NCBI GenBank assembly: GCA_002328745.1
Contig: DCVQ01000035.1
Coordinates: forward strand, 100,802 to 140,829
From: Actinobacteria bacterium UBA2184
GTDB taxonomy: Bacteria > Actinomycetota > Coriobacteriia > Anaerosomatales > Anaerosomataceae
Direction of reading: 5' to 3'
DNA: 40,028 nt
Under the pieces are notes generated by a model, which ran no database searches, was not told where the DNA came from, and saw only the letters and a list, made by a program, of their open reading frames with translations. How positions within the stretch are numbered: position 1 is the first letter of the stretch; every line of letters begins with the position of its first letter. Both the position numbers and the translations under genes were made by a program. Positions 29,382-38,535 of the stretch are shown piece by piece.

Positions 29382-29415
29382 CCGGAGGGCGCTCGGGGTG
29401 CGATGAGCGCAGGTG

Positions 29416-32118
29416 TCAGAGGGCGACGGCCATCTCGCCACGCGCGTCGCGGCGCCGCTTGATAAACTTCTCGATCTCCACTGCCCAGAACACGACGCTT
29501 GAAGCAGCGAGCGCGATCGCCAGATCGCCGAGGGAGAGCGCCTCGGTCTTGAAGACCTTCTGCATGAACGGCACGTAGATGGTCGTGAGCTGCAGCGCGA
29601 AGGTGAGCGCCACCGCCCCGAGCATCGGCTTGTTGGACAGGAATCCGATCTGGAAGAGCGATTGACGGTCCGAGCGGATGGCCATGGCGTGGCCCATCTG
29701 TGACAGGCACAGCACCGTGAAGACCATCGTTCGCCAGTAGAGGTCATGGCCTTCGGGAGAGTGCGGCATCGCCCACGCCTGTGTGGTGAGCGAGGCGCCG
29801 CCCATCAGCAGACCCACCCAGATGAGATGCGTGCCGAGGCCGTCGGCGAAGATCGACTCCTTGGGCGCCCGCGGCGGGCGCTTCATGATGTTGCGCTCGT
29901 GCGGCTCGCTCGCGAACGCGAGACCCGGAAGGCCGTCGGTCACGAGGTTGATCCACAGGATGTGGATGGGGAACAGCGGGATCGGCATGCCGAGGAGCGG
30001 CGCGAGCAGGATGGTCCAGATCTCGCCGGAGTTGGACGTCATCGTGTACTTGATGAACTTGCGGATGTTGTCGAAGATGCGGCGGCCCTCACGCACCGAC
30101 GAGACGATCGACGAGAAGTTGTCGTCGAGGAGCACCATCGAGGCCGCTTCCTTGGCCACGTCGGTGCCGGTGATGCCCATCGCTACGCCGATGTCAGCGG
30201 TGGCGAGCGCGGGGGCGTCGTTCACGCCGTCACCGGTCATCGCCACGTACTCGCCACGGTCCTGGAGTGCCTGGACGATCTTGAGCTTCTGCTCCGGCGC
30301 CACACGCGCGTAGACGCGGATACCCTCCACGCGGCCCTCGAAGTCTTCGAGCGACAGCGCGTCGAGCTCCAGGCCTGTGATCATCTGCTCCTTGTGGTCG
30401 GCGATGCCGAGCCGCTTGGCGATCGCGAGCGCGGTGGCCGGGTGGTCGCCGGTGATCATCACGGGGATGATGCCGGCGGTCTTGCAGGTATGCACCGCCT
30501 CGCGGGCCTCCTCACGTGGCGGGTCCACGAGCCCCGTGTAGCCGATGAGCGTGAGGTCCTGCTCGAGCGATGAGGTGTCGCCGTCCTCGGGCAACACATC
30601 GAGGCGCCGCATGCCGAACGCGAGCACGCGCAGTCCCTCGGCCGACCAACCGTCGACAAGCGCGGCGGATGCATCGGCGTCGAGCGCGACGGTCGAGCCA
30701 TCGGCTGTCATCGCGTCGCGCGAGCGCTCGAGGATCGCCTCGGCCGCGCCCTTGGTGAACGAGACGTACCCGCCTGCGGGGAGGGTGTGGACGGTGGTCA
30801 TCAGCTTGCGATCCGAGTCGAACGGCACCTCGGCCGAGCGCGGCAGTTCGCTTGCGAGCGCGGACGGCGAGTAGCCGTTGTCGGCCGCGATGCGATAGAA
30901 CGCGATCTCGGTGGGGTCACCCACGAGCGCGCCGTCGGCCCCCGTCACGTCGTTGGAGAGGGCGAGCGCGCGTCCGAGCCAGTCGAGGCCATCACCGGCT
31001 TCGGCCAGCGCCGACGCGGCGAAGGTTCGCGCGTCTCCGGCGGCGAGGTGCTCCACCGTCATGCGGTTCAGCGTGAGCGTGCCGGTCTTGTCGGTGCAGA
31101 TGTAGGTGACCGAGCCGAGGGCTTCCACGGCGGGGAGCTTGCGGACGAGCGTGTTGGTCTTCACGAGACGGCTCGCGCCGAGGGCGAGCGAGATGGTCGC
31201 CACCGCCGGCAGCGCCTCGGGCACCGCCGCTACCGCGAGAGCCACGGCGGTGATGAACATCTCGAGCAGGTCGCCGCCCTGGATCATGCCGACGACGAAC
31301 ACGATGGTGCAGAGTCCGAGCGCGGCCAGTCCGAGCTGCTTGCTGAACTGCGCCAATCGCCGCTGCAGCGGCGTCTTGACGTCGCCCGCAGAACCGAGGA
31401 GGTGAGCGATCTTGCCGAGCTCGGTGGCGAGTCCCACGCCGGTCACGACGCCCACGCCGCGGCCGTAGACGACCTGGGTGCCTCGGTAGGCCATGCTGCT
31501 GCGATCGCCGATGGGCGAGTCGGCGCCCTCCACGGCCTCGGTGTACTTCTCCACCGGCAGCGATTCGCCGGTGAGCGCGGCTTCGGCCACGCGGAGCGCG
31601 GCCGACTCGATGAGCCGCATGTCGGCTGGCACCACACGCCCGGCGTCGAGCAGCACGATGTCGCCCACGGTGAGTTCGGACGCAGGCACTTCGGTCACCA
31701 CGCCGTCGCGTCGGACGGTGGCGGTCTCGGCGGCCATCTCGCGAAGCGCCTCCATCGCGCGCTCGGCACGGAACTCCTGCACCACGCCGATCACGGCGTT
31801 CAGGACGACGATGACGAGGATCGCGATGGTGTCGGCTACCTCGCCGAGCAGCCCCGAGATCACCGCTGCGCCTAGCAGCAGCAGGATGAGGAAGTCCTTG
31901 AACTGGTCGAGCACCATCGCGGGGATGGTGCGCTTCTCGCCCTCGGGCAGCTCGTTGGGGCCGACGGCCTCCTGGCGACGCGCGACTTCGGCAGCCGTGA
32001 GGCCGTTGGCCGTGCTGTCGAGGTGGGAGAGGACGTCGTCGGCGGCCACAGTGTGCGCGGCTTTGACGACGAAGGCGGGATCGAGGGATGCGGGGTCGTG
32101 GGGAACGTGCTTGGACAT
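29416..32118 (-). CDS. P-type cation ATPase (Ca2+/Mn2+ exporter type)
   Basis: 900 residues from the second ATG (32116-32118), which fits the AGGAGG spacing better than the ATG three bases before it. Motifs: TGES (about 183-186), PEALP in the fourth membrane helix (about 300-304), DKTGTLT with the phosphorylated Asp (about 343-349), and LWINLVTDGLPG in the sixth helix, whose N-x3-D is a metal ligand pair in SERCA-type pumps. It is a PacL/SERCA-type (P2A) pump, normally Ca2+ or Mn2+. The N-terminal cation-ATPase domain and the C-terminal membrane domain are complete. A yybP-ykoY-type riboswitch precedes it, which points to manganese export. Confident on family, moderate on ion. Confidence 0.95.
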   Translation of the reverse strand: MSKHVPHDPASLDPAFVVKAAHTVAADDVLSHLDSTANGLTAAEVARRQEAVGPNELPEGEKRTIPAMVLDQFKDFLILLLLGAAVISGLLGEVADTIAILVIVVLNAVIGVVQEFRAERAMEALREMAAETATVRRDGVVTEVPASELTVGDIVLLDAGRVVPADMRLIESAALRVAEAALTGESLPVEKYTEAVEGADSPIGDRSSMAYRGTQVVYGRGVGVVTGVGLATELGKIAHLLGSAGDVKTPLQRRLAQFSKQLGLAALGLCTIVFVVGMIQGGDLLEMFITAVALAVAAVPEALPAVATISLALGASRLVKTNTLVRKLPAVEALGSVTYICTDKTGTLTLNRMTVEHLAAGDARTFAASALAEAGDGLDWLGRALALSNDVTGADGALVGDPTEIAFYRIAADNGYSPSALASELPRSAEVPFDSDRKLMTTVHTLPAGGYVSFTKGAAEAILERSRDAMTADGSTVALDADASAALVDGWSAEGLRVLAFGMRRLDVLPEDGDTSSLEQDLTLIGYTGLVDPPREEAREAVHTCKTAGIIPVMITGDHPATALAIAKRLGIADHKEQMITGLELDALSLEDFEGRVEGIRVYARVAPEQKLKIVQALQDRGEYVAMTGDGVNDAPALATADIGVAMGITGTDVAKEAASMVLLDDNFSSIVSSVREGRRIFDNIRKFIKYTMTSNSGEIWTILLAPLLGMPIPLFPIHILWINLVTDGLPGLAFASEPHERNIMKRPPRAPKESIFADGLGTHLIWVGLLMGGASLTTQAWAMPHSPEGHDLYWRTMVFTVLCLSQMGHAMAIRSDRQSLFQIGFLSNKPMLGAVALTFALQLTTIYVPFMQKVFKTEALSLGDLAIALAASSVVFWAVEIEKFIKRRRDARGEMAVAL

Positions 32119-32158
32119 CATGCCTCCTGCGCGTATCGGTCAGAGCACCAGTGTGTCT

Positions 32159-32257
32159 GAAGGTCTCGCACGCGAGGTGTCTCGGCGGCAGGGCCGGGGC
32201 ATATCGCCCGTGATGACGGCCTGCCTCCCGGTGGGTGCCGGGCAGCTACTCCCCTTC
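32159..32257 (-). promoter_or_regulatory. yybP-ykoY-type manganese riboswitch
   Basis: Read on the minus strand, the element starts GAAGGGGAGTAGC (from 32257), contains CCGTCATCACGG, and ends GCGAGACCTTC (to 32159). GGGGAGUAGC, CGUCA and the closing GCxAGACCUU are the conserved core of this Mn2+ riboswitch. GAAGG (32253-32257) and CCTTC (32159-32163) close the first stem. It ends about 40 bases before the ATPase start. A following hairpin around TCAGA...TCTGA may be part of the expression platform; there is no T-run, so control of translation is more likely. Confidence 0.8.
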
Positions 32258-32265
32258 GGCGGGCA

Positions 32266-32271
32266 ATGATA
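32266..32271 (-). promoter_or_regulatory. Possible -10 of the ATPase promoter
   Basis: On the minus strand TATCAT lies 8 bases before the first stem of the riboswitch, so transcription would begin at the riboswitch start. No good -35 is seen. Confidence 0.4.
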
Positions 32272-32496
32272 CGTCATGTGGCCCTCGCGCGCGACGCTCA
32301 TCGTCTTCGGAATCGACAGTGGGACTATTCCCCGAGCCGAGGCAGACAGCCGCCGCCCGTCGCGCCGCCCGTCGCACGCACGGCGTCGCGTGCGATAATA
32401 GGAGTCCGCAGGGGTGACCCCCGGAGGCCGCACGATCTCACAGCCGCGCCGCCTCGGTCGCCCCGCCCGCCGCCGACTCACGATAGGAGCCGACGC

Positions 32497-33837
<1,341 letters not shown>

Positions 33838-33945
33838 CGGAGGCGGGCTCCTCGCGCCACCCGGACCACCGGCCAGCGCCGAGGGTTACGTCATCTGTAC
33901 TCCCCAGGTGTACGATCGTCATGTCATCCCCGGGAGGAGGACGTC

Positions 33946-34824
33946 ATGCCGGTCGCCATCGGGTTCATCGCGCTCATTGCGCTTGGAGGAACGTATCTGC
34001 TGGCCCGTCACGTCGCCGCGGACGGCGGACCGCGCACGGGGCTCTGGGCCGGGCTGCTGGTGGTCATCGTGGTGGCAGTGAGCTTCGCCGCGCAGATCGT
34101 CTCGATTTACTACCGGCCCCCGATAGGCTGGCTGATCGCGCTCGCGCTCGCGGCCGTCGGCGCGGTCGCCCTCTTCATCCGCATCGGCAGGGACGTGCAG
34201 TGGCGCGGATCGCGGGTCGCGGCGGTCGTAGGCATGCTAGTCGTAGCCGACATCACGCTCGTGCTCGCCATGATCGCGCTCCCGTTCGGGAGCATGCTCG
34301 TGCCGCTCTTCGAGGCGTCCGCGCAGCAGATGGCCGAGGCGGACGGCTTCGACATCCTGCTCGCGCCGGACGAGACGATGTTCACCGAGTACAAGCCGAT
34401 CACCAAGCTCGACGCGGACGCTGGCGGCGGAGTGCAGGTCCAGTACGAGCACTTCACGCTTCTCGAGCGCAAGGCCGACGGGCCGCTCGACCATACAGCG
34501 CTCGGCAGGGTGCTCGCCTCCGGCGTGGATCCCTTGGTGACCGGCGGTCCGCGCATCACGGACGACGCCGCATACACCGAGACCACGGTGGACGGACGAC
34601 CGGCGCTCGGCGTCGAGTACGCCGACCGGAACGCGGTGGAGAAGCAGGGCATGGCCCACGAGTCGGTGCGCGTGCTCGCGTTCGAGCGCGATGGCGTCGA
34701 GGTCCGGATCTTCAGCCACGGTTGGCAGCGATTCGACCCGGATACCGGCGCCTACACACAGGTGGACGCGCTGTCCTTCGACGAGCTGCTGCGCATCGCC
34801 GCCTCGCTCGCGCCGGGCGAGTAG
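33946..34824 (+). CDS. Membrane protein with extracytoplasmic domain, function unknown
   Basis: 292 residues from the ATG at 33946, with GGGAGGAGG upstream. Four hydrophobic segments in residues 1-125, including LWAGLLVVIVVAVSFAAQIV and VAAVVGMLVVADITLVLAMIAL, then a soluble domain from about 130, probably outside the membrane, with YKPITKLDAD, VQYEHFTLLERK and a tail SHGWQRFDPDTGAYTQ. I do not recognise a family. It starts 108 bases after purB and is convergent with the large fusion gene. It may be a membrane sensor or structural protein. Confidence 0.75.
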   Translation: MPVAIGFIALIALGGTYLLARHVAADGGPRTGLWAGLLVVIVVAVSFAAQIVSIYYRPPIGWLIALALAAVGAVALFIRIGRDVQWRGSRVAAVVGMLVVADITLVLAMIALPFGSMLVPLFEASAQQMAEADGFDILLAPDETMFTEYKPITKLDADAGGGVQVQYEHFTLLERKADGPLDHTALGRVLASGVDPLVTGGPRITDDAAYTETTVDGRPALGVEYADRNAVEKQGMAHESVRVLAFERDGVEVRIFSHGWQRFDPDTGAYTQVDALSFDELLRIAASLAPGE

Positions 34825-34843
34825 ACGACGCGACCGCTCCGGA

Positions 34844-37483
34844 TCAGGCCTGCTCCCGCGGTACCGCGCAGCGGTCGGACACGTAGACCACCGCTTGCTG
34901 TTCGAGCGCGTCGGCCCACAGCCAGATCGACCGTCCGTCCAGGTCGTCCGCATCGACCACGTGCAGCAGATCGGCGTGCTTCGCCTCGGAAGGCAGCAGC
35001 CGCGGCAGCGCGTTCGGCAGCCCCTCGAGCAGATCGGCGTTGAGCAGCGCCCCGGGACTTCCCGGCTTGATGCCCATATACAGGATGCCGAGGTCCACGA
35101 GGTCGTTGAAGAAGTGCGTGCCGAGCGACAGGTCGGGGTTGAGGCCGGCGTGCATCTCGGCGACCTCGCAGAGCACGGTGGCGTTCTTGATCTGCGAGAG
35201 CGTCGCGGGAACCCCGAGTTCCGGCATCCGCGTGCCCCAGCGCCCCGGGCCGGCAAGCAGCGTCTTGCGCCCGTTGCCGGGCAGGTTCATCACCTTGCCG
35301 ATGAGCGCAGCGAGTGCGAACCGATCGGTGGTCGGCAGGGCGCTGTACTCCTCGGGCACGACGTAGACGATGCGGTCGAGCTCGGTTGCGAGACTCTGAC
35401 CGATGAGCGGGCCTGCCGTCTTGAAGAGCACCGTTGCCGGCGGGATGTCGGCGGGCGCCTGCACGTGCAACAGCTCGCCGGCGAAGTGGAACGGCCGGCA
35501 CTGCAGCAGGTTGATGCGGTAGTCGTGGCCGTCGATAAAGTTGGCGGTGAACTCGATGTCCACGGGATGATGGTAGGCGTCGCTGATGGCGGCCATCATC
35601 GCGTGCATCTCGGCGGGAAACGCCGTTCGGGTGAGCAGCCCCTCGAACGTGAGCACCGCGGTGAACGCGTCTTTCATGCCCGCGTCGCGGGCGCGCTGCG
35701 CCATCTCCGGATCGCGGGACGCGAGCATGTCGAGCGGCAGTTCCTCGGCGGCCGGAGCGACCTGCTCGAAGCGCCTCGAGACGTGGCCGTTCTCGTCGAG
35801 GTCGATCACGTTGACGATGTGCTGGCTGTACTTCCGCACCTCGTCGGACGATCCTTCGGGGCGCAGCATCGGCGCGTTCAAGGCCACCACGCGGGTGTAG
35901 TCGTCGTCCTGGCGGTCCACCGCGCGCGTGCCGAGCCCGAAGACGAGGCGCAGCATGCCCTGCCCGGGATCGATGCGGTCGTTCCAGGCGTAGGGGTTGA
36001 ACGAGTAGCCGACGCCAGCGATGTGCGGGTAGTAGAGGTGACCGTACTGCTGGCCCGAGACGCGCTGCACCAGCAAGGCCATCTGCTCGTCGCGGTGGAT
36101 CAGGCCGCGGTGGAGGCGGTAGGAGAGCGCCTCGTGGCTCATCGTGCTGGCGTAGATCGTCCGAACCGCCTCGATGAAGTCGGCGAGGCGCCGCTCCGGG
36201 TCGCCCTGATTCCCGCAGAACACGCTCTCGTACTTGCCTGAGAACGAGTTGCCGTACGCGTCCTCAAGCAGGCTCGAGGACCGCACGATGATCGGCGACT
36301 GGCCGAAGTACTCGAGGATCTCGCGGAACTGCTCGACGAGCGCCGGAGGGAAGGTGCCGAGGCGCAGCTTCTCTTCGAGCGCGGCAGCACGCTCGAAGAC
36401 GTCGTCGGCGGTCCTTATGCGGTAGCGCTCCCACCAGCAGTCGTTCAAGACGAGATAGCTGTAGAAGACGTCCGAGCCGATGTAGAACGAGTCGTGGACC
36501 TCGAGCCGGGCGGCAAGATCGGGTTCTTGCTTGTCGAGGATCTTGCGGGCCAGCAGCATGCCGACCGACTTGCCGCCGATCTGTCCCGTGCCAACCATGC
36601 GCTTGCCGATGGCGATGAGATCGGCCAGATCGAAGTAGTCGACGCACAGTGCGAAGAGGTCGTCTGCCTCGTCACGGCTCATGAGCATGCGGATGAGCCG
36701 TCTCGCGTGGGCTGCGGCCTCCTCGGCGGACGCCTCTCCGCTCTCGAACCGGTCGTAGACCTGGCGCGCCTCGGCGAAGGCGTTGGTCCACGGATCGCGC
36801 CAGTCGATGCTCGAGTCGATCCACGGCTGCGGCATAGCGGCACGGATCTCTGAGAGCACGATGCTGCGCGTCACGGGGCGGATCGAGTCGTCCTCCCACG
36901 CGTGCAGCATGTACATCGTCGGCGAGCTGCGCTCCCACACCTTGATGGGCAGGATGTGGAGCGTGCCGCCATGCCTGAAGATGTCGAGGACGATCTGTGC
37001 GGTCGTGTGGATAGCACGTGTGGCGAGCGGGGTGTGGACGTCGCGCAGCAGCATGAACAGCGCGACCGTATCGTAGTCGAAGAGGTACGGGCAGGTAAGG
37101 CGGAAGAAGTTGCCGAGCATGCGGTCGCTGTACCAGTCGACGGCCAGGCCCGACAGCGAGTCGAACAGGTAGTAGACGGCGTCGTGGCCGTTGCGGTCGA
37201 TGACCGTGAGGATCTCCGAGATGAACTGCTCGAAGCCGGCTGCGGGATCGAGCGTGTGGACCTCGGCCGAGACGCCCTCGGGCAGCAGCGGGGCGTGGCT
37301 GGCGAAGCGGAAGTAGACGAGTTTACGGCCCGCCGTGCGGGTGTACTCGCAGTAGCGGTGCGCGAAGGGCAAGAAGTCACCGATATCGCTGACCTGGAGG
37401 ACGATGTTGTCGCCCGCCCACACGCCTTCGAGTACCCGGTCGAGTGCCGGGATGCCGCTGCTCAGGTCCGTTCGCTTTGCCAT
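34844..37483 (-). CDS. KaiC-like/PEP-synthase-like fusion protein without phosphohistidine domain
   Basis: 879 residues from the ATG at 37481-37483 (AGGGG upstream); an ATG 21 bases earlier lacks a ribosome-binding site. Residues 1-230 look like a KaiC/Rad55-type fold (GIPALDRVLEGVWAGDNIVL) but the Walker A lysine loop is gone: VSDIGDFLPF replaces GxxGxGKT. From about 300 a PPDK_N-type ATP-grasp region starts with IGGKSVGMLLARKIL, and near 400 IIVRSSSLLEDAYGNSFSG is the nucleotide loop of PEP synthase. The phosphohistidine (TxSHxAI) and PEP-binding barrel of PEP synthase are missing. The C-terminus has GPGRWGTRMPELGVP and LGTHFFNDLVDLGIL, a motif set seen in PEP-synthase-like proteins of unknown role. 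I infer a signalling or phosphotransfer role, not gluconeogenesis. Confidence 0.85.
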   Translation of the reverse strand: MAKRTDLSSGIPALDRVLEGVWAGDNIVLQVSDIGDFLPFAHRYCEYTRTAGRKLVYFRFASHAPLLPEGVSAEVHTLDPAAGFEQFISEILTVIDRNGHDAVYYLFDSLSGLAVDWYSDRMLGNFFRLTCPYLFDYDTVALFMLLRDVHTPLATRAIHTTAQIVLDIFRHGGTLHILPIKVWERSSPTMYMLHAWEDDSIRPVTRSIVLSEIRAAMPQPWIDSSIDWRDPWTNAFAEARQVYDRFESGEASAEEAAAHARRLIRMLMSRDEADDLFALCVDYFDLADLIAIGKRMVGTGQIGGKSVGMLLARKILDKQEPDLAARLEVHDSFYIGSDVFYSYLVLNDCWWERYRIRTADDVFERAAALEEKLRLGTFPPALVEQFREILEYFGQSPIIVRSSSLLEDAYGNSFSGKYESVFCGNQGDPERRLADFIEAVRTIYASTMSHEALSYRLHRGLIHRDEQMALLVQRVSGQQYGHLYYPHIAGVGYSFNPYAWNDRIDPGQGMLRLVFGLGTRAVDRQDDDYTRVVALNAPMLRPEGSSDEVRKYSQHIVNVIDLDENGHVSRRFEQVAPAAEELPLDMLASRDPEMAQRARDAGMKDAFTAVLTFEGLLTRTAFPAEMHAMMAAISDAYHHPVDIEFTANFIDGHDYRINLLQCRPFHFAGELLHVQAPADIPPATVLFKTAGPLIGQSLATELDRIVYVVPEEYSALPTTDRFALAALIGKVMNLPGNGRKTLLAGPGRWGTRMPELGVPATLSQIKNATVLCEVAEMHAGLNPDLSLGTHFFNDLVDLGILYMGIKPGSPGALLNADLLEGLPNALPRLLPSEAKHADLLHVVDADDLDGRSIWLWADALEQQAVVYVSDRCAVPREQA

Positions 37484-37784
37484 GATGCCCCTGTGGACTC
37501 CCATTGGTGAGGTGTGCGGGAAGCGTTTCGCGCGGCACAGCGCGCAGCATCCGCCCGCACATGTTCCAAGAGTGTACCCGTTCGCGCACGGTACGGAGGG
37601 TGACCGCTAAACTATCAATATTCGAGAGATTGACAACCAAGCGGCGTAGCCCCGACTATGAGACGCGTACGGGACGCTGCCCCGGTTGTTCGTCGCGCGG
37701 TACCGGCACCGCGATCGGCGACAGCGCCCGCACAGTCGATGGGTAAGGCGGCACACCGGACAACTGGAGGGGAGCGGGACACCT
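37484..37784. other. Divergent promoter region, fusion gene / diheme lipoprotein
   Basis: No gene. The middle (about 37605-37660) is AT-richer and holds TTGACA facing right and TTGTCA facing left on almost the same bases, so the two genes may have overlapping promoters. The rest has no recognised element apart from GGAGGGGAG before the lipoprotein ATG. Confidence 0.5.
37630..37659 (+). promoter_or_regulatory. Probable promoter of the diheme lipoprotein
   Basis: TTGACA (37630-37635) is a perfect -35, followed after 18 bases by GACTAT (37654-37659), a moderate -10. On the minus strand the same region gives TTGTCA with TAGTTT 16 bases on, which could serve the KaiC-like fusion gene. Confidence 0.5.
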
Positions 37785-38318
37785 ATGAAGACCCTGCTTC
37801 GAACGCTCGCACTGATCACCCTGCTCGTGCTGGTCGTCGGGACGATGTCCCTGGCGGCGGGATGCGCCAAAGACGATGCCAAGACCGACACGCCGGCGGC
37901 GGATGGGCCGGCGACGGACGGCAACGGCACCGACGACGAGGGCGAGCAGCCCGCGCTGGATGGCGAGGAAGTGCTCGCCGGCGCGTGCACGCAGTGCCAC
38001 GACACCACCCGCATCCTCATCCAGCCCGAGATGACGGACTGGACGGCGATCATCTCGGAGATGGAGACCGCTCACGGGGCCGTGCTCACCGACGAGGAGA
38101 AGACCGCAGTCGCGGAGTTCCTCGAGTCGCGGGAGCCGGACAAGGGCGAAGAGATCATCGCTGGCAAGTGCACGACCTGCCACGACGTCACGCGCATCTA
38201 CTCGCAGCCCGACGGCACCAACTGGGAAGGCATCATGACCAAGATGGTCGAGGTCCACGGCGCCGTTCTGACGCCCGAAGAGCAGGCCGCGGTCATCGAG
38301 TATCTCGAGGCCCACTAG
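37785..38318 (+). CDS. Diheme c-type cytochrome lipoprotein
   Basis: 177 residues. A signal peptide with lipobox LAAGC (Cys27) is followed by an acidic linker and two haem motifs, CTQCH (68-72) and CTTCH (129-133). The protein is an internal duplication: residues 60-115 and 120-175 align, each with W, Met (M93 and M154) and HGAVLT. One Met per repeat could be the second haem ligand. Membrane-anchored diheme proteins carry electrons outside the cell, in anaerobic respiration or extracellular transfer. GGAGGGGAG precedes the ATG. No cytochrome biogenesis gene or reductase is nearby. Confidence 0.9.
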   Translation: MKTLLRTLALITLLVLVVGTMSLAAGCAKDDAKTDTPAADGPATDGNGTDDEGEQPALDGEEVLAGACTQCHDTTRILIQPEMTDWTAIISEMETAHGAVLTDEEKTAVAEFLESREPDKGEEIIAGKCTTCHDVTRIYSQPDGTNWEGIMTKMVEVHGAVLTPEEQAAVIEYLEAH

Positions 38319-38492
38319 TCGCGTGTTCTCGGGCCCGTTTCGTACGTGCCCACGACTTGGGAGTCCGGGTTGTGTGATTCCGGGTCTGCGCTGAAGCGCT
38401 CTGCCTGCCACGCAGTCGTACCCGTGCCACAGACGACCCCCCTTACTCCGCCTGTGTGCTCTAACTGCACGTGACCGGGCTCCCTGTACTCA

Positions 38493-38532
38493 GTGGGGTC
38501 TCCGCCACCAGAACGGTTGGCGGGGGCCCCAC
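38493..38532. terminator. Long hairpin between convergent genes
   Basis: 38493-38507 pairs with 38518-38532 over 15 bp, including two G-U pairs, with a 10-base loop. It lies just beyond the stop of the Fic-like gene (minus) and 175 bases after the cytochrome. No T-run follows. Confidence 0.65.
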
Positions 38533-38535
38533 ATC

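Larger units (their letters stand above)
32122..32496. other. Divergent control region between the ATPase and purB
   Basis: This 375-base stretch has no gene. It holds the manganese riboswitch (32159-32257, minus), its -10, and on the plus side a GATAAT (32394-32399) that may be the purB -10, about 100 bases before that ATG. The purB leader between them is GC-rich and no recognisable riboswitch is seen in it. Confidence 0.6.

Noticed and set aside
34844..37483. Phosphoenolpyruvate synthase (ppsA)
   Set aside because: The phosphohistidine and PEP-binding barrel domains are missing, so the enzyme name would mislead.
38319..38490. Possible tRNA or small RNA between the cytochrome and Fic-like genes
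   Set aside because: GC-rich stretch with short inverted repeats but no tRNA T-loop or acceptor pairing; nothing beyond the hairpin at 38493-38532.
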